Source: Xenophilus sp003671765 (GTDB taxonomy: Bacteria > Pseudomonadota > Gammaproteobacteria > Burkholderiales > Burkholderiaceae_C). From it: a DNA stretch of 64,000 bases. The position numbers and the translations under genes were made by a program. The notes beneath the pieces are model-generated. The model searched no databases. It worked only from the letters and a program-made list of their open reading frames with translations, and was not told the origin of the DNA. Shown here in pieces: positions 57,321 through 64,000 of this stretch (position 1 is the first letter of the stretch; the number at the start of each line of letters is the position of its first letter). The stretch spans positions 2,294,001-2,358,000 of the forward strand of contig CP166702.1 of assembly GCA_051414805.1 (NCBI GenBank). Direction: 5' to 3'.

Positions 57321-58777
57321 GCGGCCTCCCCGCGGGCGTTGGCAGGCGGCGCATCGGCCAACGCTTCCAGCCCCGCCGTGGCGCGGCCCCACTCGGTGAA
57401 GGCGTGGACTTCGGCGAGGCCGGTGGACGCCAGCCATCGGCGCCAGCGTGCCGCGCCCGCCGGCTCCTCCGCCGCAGGCTCGCTGCCCTGGGGTGCGGCG
57501 GCCAGCCACAGCCGGCATTCGCCGCACAGCGGCAGTGCTTCGCGCAGCAGGCGTTCCGTGCCGCGGTCGGGGCTGGACGCGGCGTGGCAGGCGAGCAGCA
57601 GCACGCGCGGCCGCACGTGCATCAGCGCCTGCAGCAGCTCCTGCCGCTCGGCGGCGCTGCCGTCGATGCGCCGCACCAGCGAGGCCGCGCGCGGGACGGG
57701 CTGCGGCGGCCAGGGCAGCTCGGGCGGCAGCTCGAAACCGATGACGGCCAGCGTCGGCTGCGTCTGGCCCGCCAGGCTGGTGCGCGCCAGGTGCCAGTCG
57801 GCGCCGTGGGTGTCGGGATCGACCACCAGCGCCGGCGCCAGGGTGTCGAAGCGGGCGAAGAGCTTGCGGTAGTAGGGCGCTGCGGCATCGGGCTGCAGGC
57901 GGGCGCGGCGCCAGCGCCACACCAGCAGGCAGGCCAGCGCGGCCAGGGCGCGGGGCAGCAGGCCGTAGACCACGACGCAGCCCACCAGCCACCAGGCCAG
58001 CACGCCGTTGGTTGCGGCGGGCAGCGCAGGCCCGGGCGCGGCGCGCAGGTCGGCGGCGGCCGGCACCGGAAAGCCCAGCCAGCCGGGCAGCACCCCGAGC
58101 ACGTCGATCCAGCGTGCGAACACCTCGGGGGCCAGAATGGTCGTCTCCCAGCCCAGCGTGTACTGGCGAAAGGCCAGCGCGAACAGCAGCGCCGCCAGGG
58201 CCGCGACGAAGCTCAGCGCCCACACCGTGTGGCTCGCCAGCCCCAGCACCCAGGGCAGCAGCCGGGCACGTTCGAGCAGGCGCAGGGCGGCCTGCAGCAG
58301 CGCCGCGCCCTCGGCCCCGCGGCCCAGCGTCAGCCGCGCGGTGAGCGCGATCCAGAGGCGCCCGACCACGGCACCGAAGCCGGCCGCGCCCGGCCACAGC
58401 AGCGCCAGCAGCCAGAGCACGAAGGTCAGCGCGTGCACCCCCAGCAGGGCGACCAGGGCGGCCATGACGTTGATGCGCCGATCGTTCCCGTCCACGACGG
58501 CGCCGGCCAGCGCCAGCCCGGCCAGCACCACGATCGCCGCCAGCCCGAGCAGCACCCAGGGCGCCGCCGCAGCGGCGTGGCGCAGGCGCGCCTGCAGCCC
58601 CTGCCGTTCGCCCAGCGCGGCGGCACGCGCGGCCGCCTGGGCCATCGGCCCGCCCTCGGCGCCCAGTCCCACGCGCATGGCCTGTCCGTCTTCGAGCGGG
58701 CCGTTGCCCTCGAGCAGGCGGACGGCCTCGGTCAGCGTCGCTTCCGACAGGGTCAATGTGCGCAATGGGGGGCTCAA
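57317..58777 (-). CDS. DUF2868 membrane protein
   Basis: The product is 486 residues from a TTG start; no ATG or GTG fits upstream. The N-terminal ~70 residues are soluble. Four or five membrane helices span ~70-290 (LLGLAAIVVLAGLALAG, LVALLGVHALTFVLWLLALL, TVWALSFVAALAALLFAL, LVGCVVVYGLLPRALAALA). A soluble C-terminal domain follows with VVDPDTHGADWHLART. It is always found with the DUF3482 GTPase in genomes I recall. The C-terminal domain may dock the GTPase. Function unknown. Confidence 0.85.
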   Translation of the reverse strand: MSPPLRTLTLSEATLTEAVRLLEGNGPLEDGQAMRVGLGAEGGPMAQAAARAAALGERQGLQARLRHAAAAAPWVLLGLAAIVVLAGLALAGAVVDGNDRRINVMAALVALLGVHALTFVLWLLALLWPGAAGFGAVVGRLWIALTARLTLGRGAEGAALLQAALRLLERARLLPWVLGLASHTVWALSFVAALAALLFALAFRQYTLGWETTILAPEVFARWIDVLGVLPGWLGFPVPAAADLRAAPGPALPAATNGVLAWWLVGCVVVYGLLPRALAALACLLVWRWRRARLQPDAAAPYYRKLFARFDTLAPALVVDPDTHGADWHLARTSLAGQTQPTLAVIGFELPPELPWPPQPVPRAASLVRRIDGSAAERQELLQALMHVRPRVLLLACHAASSPDRGTERLLREALPLCGECRLWLAAAPQGSEPAAEEPAGAARWRRWLASTGLAEVHAFTEWGRATAGLEALADAPPANARGEAA

Positions 58778-58866
58778 CGTGTGCTTTCGCCTCGAGGTCC
58801 GGGGGCGCGCCGCCAGACAGGGCGCGCCGAAATTATGACGTCGGGGTCGGATTGGCCTGCGGCAAT

Positions 58867-58928
58867 GCTATGAAGTTGATAGCTGCTGACGCAGGTATGG
58901 CGGGCGCTGGAAGCCGATTCGGTTCGAA
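58867..58928 (+). repeat. 62-bp bipartite hairpin element, copy 4
   Basis: It begins GCTATGAAGTTGATAGC, has GGGCGCTGGAAGCC at the second position and ends GATTCGGTTCGAA. It lies between the argG terminator and the DUF2868 gene. Confidence 0.7.
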
Positions 58929-58942
58929 TGTTCGCAGCGCGC

Positions 58943-58968
58943 CAAAAAAAAGCGGCCCGAAGGCCGCT
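58943..58968 (-). terminator. rho-independent terminator of argG
   Basis: On the minus strand the stem AGCGGCC-TTCG-GGCCGCT has a stable TTCG tetraloop and is followed by a run of eight T (reading past the final stem base). It is 30 bp after the argG stop. Confidence 0.92.
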
Positions 58969-58997
58969 GTTTCGGAATGCCCGCGAAGCGGACTGCC

Positions 58998-60338
58998 TCA
59001 CTGCGCCTTGCCGTCCCTGATCTGCGGCAGCTCCGTCCCCTCGGGCTTGGCCAGCAGGCCGGTCTGCACATAAGTGGCGAGCTTGGCGCGGGTGTCGACA
59101 ATGTCGAGGTTGCGCATCGTCAGCTGGCCGATGCGGTCTGCGGGCGAGAAGGGCGCGTCTTCCACCTTCTCCATCGACAGCCGCTCGGGCGCGTAGGTGA
59201 GGTTGGGCGACTCGGTGTTGAGCAGCGAATAGTCGTTGCCGCGGCGCAGCTCCAGCGTCACCTCGCCGGTGATGGCGCGCGCCACCCAGCGCTGCGCAGT
59301 CTCGCGCAGCATGATGGCCTGCGGGTCGAACCAGCGGCCCTGGTAGAGCAGGCGCCCCAGGCGCAGGCCGTTGATGCGGTACTGCTCGATGGTGTCCTCG
59401 TTGTGGATGCCGGTCACCAGCCGCTCGTAGGCGATGTGCAACAGCGCCATGCCGGGCGCCTCGTAGATGCCGCGGCTCTTGGCCTCGATGATGCGGTTCT
59501 CGATCTGGTCGCTCATGCCCAGGCCGTGGCGGCCGCCGATGCGGTTGGCCTCTTCCATCAGGGCCACCAGGTCGTCGAAGCCCTTGCCATTCAGCGCGAC
59601 GGGCCGGCCCTCCTCGAAGCGCACCGTGACCTCCTCGGGCTTGACCTCCACCTCGGGCTTCCAGAAGGCCACGCCCATGATCGGGTTGACGATGCGGATG
59701 CCGCTGGACAGCTCTTCCAGGTCCTTGGCCTCGTGCGTGGCGCCGAGCATGTTGGAGTCGGTGCTGTACGCCTTCTCGACCGACATCTTGTAGTCGAAGC
59801 CGTTGGCGATGAGGAACTCGCTCATCTCCTTGCGCCCGCCCAGCTCGTCGATGAAGGTCTGGTCCAGCCAGGGCTTGTAGATCCTGAGGGAGGGGTTGGT
59901 CAGCAGGCCGTAGCGGTAGAAGCGCTCGATGTCGTTGCCCTTGAAGGTGCTGCCGTCGCCCCAGATGTTGACGTCGTCCTCGCGCATCGCGGCCACCAGC
60001 ATGGTGCCCGTGACGGCACGGCCCAGCGGCGTGGTGTTGAAGTAGGTCACGCCACCGGTGGAGATGTGGAAGGCGTTGGCCTGCAGCGCGGCGATGCCCT
60101 CGGCCACCAGTTGCTGGCGGCAGTCGACCAGGCGCGCCTTCTCGGCGCCGTAGGCCATGGCCTTGCGCGGGATCTCGTCGTAGTCGGGCTCGTCGGGCTG
60201 GCCCAGGTTGGCGGTGTAGGCGTAGGGCTGCGCGCCCTTCTTCTTCATCCACAGGAGCGCGGCGCTGGTGTCCAGGCCGCCGGAGAAGGCGATGCCGACC
60301 TTCTGGCCGGTGGGGAGGGATTGGAGGATGGTGCTCAT
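58998..60338 (-). CDS. argG: argininosuccinate synthase
   Basis: The product is 446 residues, matching the E. coli-type (type 2) enzyme. N-terminal ATP-pyrophosphatase motif GIAFSGGLDTSAALLW, then YTANLGQPDEPDYDEIP, ISTGGVTYFNTTPLGRAV and WGDGSTFKGNDIERFYRYG. It joins citrulline and aspartate to argininosuccinate in arginine synthesis. It is monocistronic, with its own terminator. The 161-bp gap upstream (60339-60499) shows no other gene. Confidence 0.98.
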   Translation of the reverse strand: MSTILQSLPTGQKVGIAFSGGLDTSAALLWMKKKGAQPYAYTANLGQPDEPDYDEIPRKAMAYGAEKARLVDCRQQLVAEGIAALQANAFHISTGGVTYFNTTPLGRAVTGTMLVAAMREDDVNIWGDGSTFKGNDIERFYRYGLLTNPSLRIYKPWLDQTFIDELGGRKEMSEFLIANGFDYKMSVEKAYSTDSNMLGATHEAKDLEELSSGIRIVNPIMGVAFWKPEVEVKPEEVTVRFEEGRPVALNGKGFDDLVALMEEANRIGGRHGLGMSDQIENRIIEAKSRGIYEAPGMALLHIAYERLVTGIHNEDTIEQYRINGLRLGRLLYQGRWFDPQAIMLRETAQRWVARAITGEVTLELRRGNDYSLLNTESPNLTYAPERLSMEKVEDAPFSPADRIGQLTMRNLDIVDTRAKLATYVQTGLLAKPEGTELPQIRDGKAQ

Positions 60339-60499
60339 GGCGCGACGGGAAGAAGACAGAAAACGGATGCGACGCGCGCAGCCCCATGGGGCGCGCGCGG
60401 CCAGCCCGAAATTGGACCACAGAACGGCGCGGCGCCCCGAGCCCGCCCGTTGCCACTGTGCCCGGCCCCGCGCCGGGCCCGCAAGCCTTTGCGCCCCCG

Positions 60500-62657
60500 C
60501 TACAGGTGCAGGCGGATCTCCGTCCTGTGCGGGCGGCCGTCCGGGTTGGCGAACACCACCGTGCGCTCCCCCTGGCGCTGGAAGTGCAGATCCAGGAGGT
60601 CATCGCCGACGGCCAGCCGCCGGATCGTGAGAGCGCCGGCGTCCGGCGGCAGGCGCGGGTGTTCGACCACGACGGTGCGGCCGGGCGCATCGATCTCCAG
60701 CCCCAGGCACGCCTGGAGCAGCATGAACACCGCGCCCGAGGCCCAGGCCTGGGGCTGGCAGGCCACGGGGTAGGCGACGGGTGCTTCGCCCGCCGCGCGA
60801 TCGAAGCCGCAGAACAGCTCCGGCAGGCGCAGCCCGAAATGGGAGGCCGCAGCGAACAGCTGGTCCACGAGGCGCACGACTTCGGCCCGGTCGGCGTAGC
60901 GACCGATGCCGGCCGCGCACAGGGCGACGTCGTGCGGCCACACCGAGCCGTTGTGATACGACATGGGGTTGTACCGGGTCGCCTCGGTCGCCAGCGTGCG
61001 GGTGCCCCAGCCGGAGTTCAGCAGGTTCGACATCAACTGGCGAGCCACGGCGCGCCCCCGCGCCGGTGCCGGCAGGCCGCAGTAGAGGAGATGGCCTGCA
61101 TTCGACGCGCGGACGCGGCAGGGCTGGCCTTCGCCGTCGAGCGCCATGGCGTAGAACTGCAGGTCGTCCAACCAGTACGCCGCCTCGACGCGTCGCGCGA
61201 GCGCGTCGGCCGCGTCGGCCCAGCGCCGGGCCTCGGGCCCGTGGTCCAGCGCATCGCCCAGCGCCGCCATGCCCTGGAAGGCCTGGAAGCAGTAGCCCTG
61301 CACTTCGACGAGCGCGATCGGTCCGCTCGGCGTGCTGCCGTCGGCATGGAACACCGCGTCGTGGCTGTCCTTCCAGCCCTGGTTGGCCAATCCGCTGGCC
61401 TGGGCGCGCGCATAGCTGAGCAGGCCGCCGTGGGCCGCCATGTTGTGCTCGATCCACCGCATCGCCGCGCACAGCGCCGGCCAGATCGAACGGATGAGGC
61501 CCAGATCGCCGGTGCGCCGCAGGTAGGCCGTCGCCAGCACGAGGAACAGCGGCGTGGTGTCCACCCCGCCGTAGTAGCGGCCGAAGGGCAGCTCCTCGAC
61601 CGCCGCCATTTCACCCTTGCGCGTCTCGTGCATGATCTTCCCGGGCTCGGCGTCGCGGAAGGCCGAGACCTCGTGCGCCTGGTGCGAGGCCAGGAACGCC
61701 AGCACCCCGGCCGCCAGTCGGGGCTGCAGCCACAACATCTGGAGCGACGTGATGACGGCATCGCGCCCGAAGGGCGTGGAGAACCAAGGGATCCCGGCGT
61801 AGGGATAGGGGCCGCTCGGCAGCATGGTCGTCAACAGCGCCAGGTCGGCCTCGGACTTGTCGATCCAGCCCTGGAACAGGCGTCCGCTCGCTTGCAGGCG
61901 AGCTCCGCTGTGCCGGCGCTGCCGCATGGCGAAGCGCGCCTGCGCGGCCGCGCGGCGAAAGCGCCAGGCGTCGGGCTGGGCCCCGTCCGCACCGATTTCC
62001 ACATGGGCCTGCCAGCTCGCGCGGGCCCAGTTCGAGCCGGTAACCGGCCTCCCGCGCGGAAAGGGCCGCGGGCATCGGCGCGAAGGACAGCACCACCGCG
62101 CGATGCACCTCGTCCAGGCCCTCGTAGCCGAGCGTCACGCGGCAGCCGTCGACCTCGCCGGGGCCGAGCCGGCCGCGGCGCGCCCTGTCGACGCCCCGGA
62201 CCTCGAACATGTCGCGGAAGTCCGCGGCGAACCGGATCTGCAGCGGCACCTGCACCGGCGCGTCGCTGTAGTTGTGCACGGTGATGCGTTCGTAGATGCG
62301 CCCGTCCCACAGCAGCCGGCGCCGCTCCATGTGCAGCACCCCCTGCGGCGTGGACGTCTCGCCGAGCGCAGGCAGGGGCCGGTTGTTCAGGTTGGCGCTG
62401 AAGTAGACGTTGTCCTGGCTCACTGCGCTGGACAGGAGCGTCGGCAAGGTGCCGTTGATCAGCACCCGCCAGGCCGACAGCAGGCGCGTGTCGTCGTGGA
62501 AGAAGCCGTCGCCCTCGCCGGAGACGTCGCCGTAGGCATCCGCCACGAGGAAGCTGTCGCCCTCCTTGAGCACGAACAACTGGCGCAGGGAGCGGTCCGG
62601 TGCCGTCGGCAACGAGTCCTCGACGGCCGGCTTCGGTTCGGACGGCGGAGTGGTCAT
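60500..62657 (-). pseudogene. amylo-alpha-1,6-glucosidase (glycogen debranching-type), frameshifted
   Basis: The N-terminal part (62657 to ~62003) reads LFVLKEGDSFLVADAYGDVS and YERITVHNYSDAPVQVPLQI, the GDE N-terminal beta domain. It ends YRLELGPRELA and then leaves frame. The C-terminal part (GTG 62002 to 60500) continues EIGADGAQPDAWRFRRAA and carries the (alpha/alpha)6 catalytic domain with IPWFSTPFGRDAVITSLQ, YYGGVDTTPLF and NGSVWPHDVAL. The break is one extra base or two missing bases between ~62003 and ~62020. It would hydrolyse alpha-1,6 branches or a related glucan/oligosaccharide. It overlaps the upstream glycosyltransferase by ATGA. A sequencing error cannot be excluded. Confidence 0.8.
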
Positions 62658-63718
62658 GCGATCTCCTCGATGCCGCGCCCGCGGCAGCTCCGGCCCGCCA
62701 ACTGCCCGTACAGCTGGAGGTAGTTCCGGGCCATCGTGCGGGCGGTGAAGCGCGCTTCGAAGCGCTCGCGCACGCGGCGGCGACACAACGTGCCGACGCT
62801 TCGGGTCGCCGCGATCGCTGCCGGCATGTCGTCGACGACGAAGCCGGTCACGCCGTCGTCGACCACCTCGGGGACGGAGCCGCAGCGCCAGCCGATCACC
62901 GGCGTGCCGCATGCCATCGCCTCGATCATGACGAGGCCGAAGGGCTCGGGCCAGTCGATGGGAAACAGCAGTGCGCGTGCGCCGCACAGAAAGGCGCTCT
63001 TGTCGGCCTCGCCGATCTCGCCCACGAACTCGATCAGGGGGTCGTTCAGCAGGGGCTGGATCTCGCGCCGGAAATACTCGCGGTCCGCCGGGTCCACCTT
63101 GGCCGCGATGCGCAGCGCGATCCCCGCGGCCTTGGCGATCTCGATGGCCCGGTCCGGGCGCTTCTCGGGCGAGATGCGGCCGAGGAAGGCCAGGTAGCCG
63201 GGTTCGGCGGCCGGGCTCCACGGGTAGGCGGCGGGGTCCAGGCCGTGCGCGATCGTGGCGGCCCAGTTCGCCTGGGGGAGGAAGGCCCGCTGGCGCTCGG
63301 AGATCGACACCAGCGCATAGGCTGGCCAGCGCTCGTACGCGTCCACCAGGTCGGTCATGTCGAGGCAGCCGTGGAGCGTCGTCACCGTTCGGGGCGCGAG
63401 TTCCTCGAACAATGGAAAGTGCAGCAGGTCGGTGTGGAAGTGCAGCACATCGAAGCGGTGGGCCTGCCGGCGCACCTCGTGCAGCAGGGCCAGATGCGCC
63501 GCCAGGTCCGACTTGAGCGGTGCCGGGTCCAGGCGCAAGGCGGTCGCCCGGGTGGCATGCAGGCTGGCCCGGGTGAGCGAATCGCCCTAAGCGAAGAGCG
63601 TGACCTCGTGGCCATCGTCGATCAAGGCGTCGACGAGATGGGCAACGATGCGCTCGGTGCCGCCATACAGGCGTGGCGGGACGGCTTCGTACAGCGGTGC
63701 GATCTGGGCGATTTTCAT
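62654..63718 (-). pseudogene. glycosyltransferase family 4 protein, interrupted by an in-frame TAG
   Basis: From ATG 63718 the N-terminus MKIAQIAPLYEAVPPRLYGG ... EVTLFA is intact for 43 codons, then TAG at 63587-63589. The same frame continues GDSLTRASLHATRATALRLD and runs to the stop at 62654, with LAFLGRISPEKRPDRAIEIA, FPIDWPEPFGLVMIEAMACG and PVIGWRCGSVPEVVDDGV, the GT-B nucleotide-sugar site. One base change (such as TCG to TAG) would explain it. Intact, it would transfer a sugar from a nucleotide donor, in an operon with the debranching enzyme. Confidence 0.82.
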
Positions 63719-63882
63719 GGCGAACGACGGTCCGAGGGATCGCCGGTCAGCCCGTTCGATGGGAATCGCTCGACCTGCGATCTGGCTTGCGCCTGCAGGC
63801 AGTGTTGCCAGCGATCGCACGCGGCCGCTTCGGCGGAGGGCACGCGCGCTGTAGGCGCACGCCATCACCGGCCGGCCGGCGC

Positions 63883-64000
63883 TCAGGCGGCCGCGGCCTC
63901 GCCCTCGAGCACCTCGTCGTCGTCGTCGCCGAGAAATCCGCCGCTCTGGTGCGCCCACAGCCGCGCATACAGCCCGCCGCGTGCCAGCAGCTCGCGGTGC
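63883..64000 (-). CDS. ABC exporter (ATP-binding/permease), C-terminal end only
   Basis: Only the last 38 codons are visible. HRELLARGGLYARLWAHQSGGFL is the usual C-terminal end of MsbA-like fused ABC exporters after the H-loop. An acidic tail follows (GDDDDEVLEGEAAAA). The rest lies beyond the window. The 164 bp between it and the glycosyltransferase start (63719-63882) show no gene. Confidence 0.75.
   Translation of the reverse strand, partial: HRELLARGGLYARLWAHQSGGFLGDDDDEVLEGEAAAA

Noticed and set aside
60460..60478. Terminator after the debranching gene
   Set aside because: A strong GC stem (GCCCGGC/GCCGGGC) exists, but no T-run follows on the coding strand.
62654..63718. Frameshift in the glycosyltransferase
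   Set aside because: Both halves are in the same frame; the break is one TAG codon.

Overview
The window is GC-rich and densely coded. It shows the gene content of a metabolically versatile betaproteobacterium of the Burkholderiales, most likely Comamonadaceae (Variovorax- or Acidovorax-like). The reasons are the Bug-type solute receptor, TRAP and NCS1 transporters with GntR/LysR regulators, many catabolic CoA genes, and a recurring GCTATC-N5-GATAGC hairpin that I associate with that family. This assignment is inference; there is no rRNA or other marker gene here. I see no tRNA, CRISPR array, prophage or transposase.

Layout: 1-8262 holds the end of an EptA-like lipid A phosphoethanolamine transferase, an AhpD-like enzyme, an ethanolamine operon (permease-eutB-eutC), an FKBP isomerase and an MFS exporter. 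8416-11007 is an alkylation-repair operon (ada, a 2OG-Fe(II) oxygenase, alkB) with an apparent Ada box. 10979-12414 is the divergent bdcR/bdcA pair. 12444-17463 is a TRAP uptake cluster with a type II dehydroquinase and a GntR regulator. 17476-19656 is a PAS-LuxR regulator facing scoAB across a perfect palindrome. 19729-23945 holds opgG and bglX. 23917-29595 is an M20 amidohydrolase/NCS1 permease/GntR set flanked by two LysR genes. 29830-35440 is the lower valine pathway (mmsA, acyl-CoA dehydrogenase, 3-hydroxyisobutyryl-CoA hydrolase, mmsB), whose genes are separated by different hairpin-forming repeats.

35984-42582 is the most interesting block. A tightly packed operon encodes a thermostable-hemolysin-family protein, an AMP-binding ligase, a haem-oxygenase-fold (HDO/TenA-like) protein, an SDR and a periplasmic TPR protein. 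A QseBC/PmrAB-type two-component system follows on the other strand. A CTTAA-N6-GTTAA direct repeat, typical of that regulator class, lies before the first gene. It looks like a small-molecule biosynthesis cassette with its own sensor.

43038-50197 has an M20 dipeptidase, two MetQ-type binding proteins around metNI, a FecR-domain protein and a Bug receptor. 50433-58777 has cbpAM, a histidine phosphatase, an HPP-CBS protein, pssA, a class I amidotransferase, a 24-residue membrane peptide and a DUF3482/DUF2868 GTPase-membrane pair. 58998-64000 has argG with a clear terminator, then a glycosyltransferase broken by an in-frame TAG, a debranching enzyme broken by a frameshift, and the end of an ABC exporter.

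Three families of structured intergenic repeats occur: a fixed-length 62-bp element (four copies), a 111-122 bp inverted repeat (four copies), and a ~146-bp element in two inverted copies whose hairpins differ by paired (compensatory) changes.
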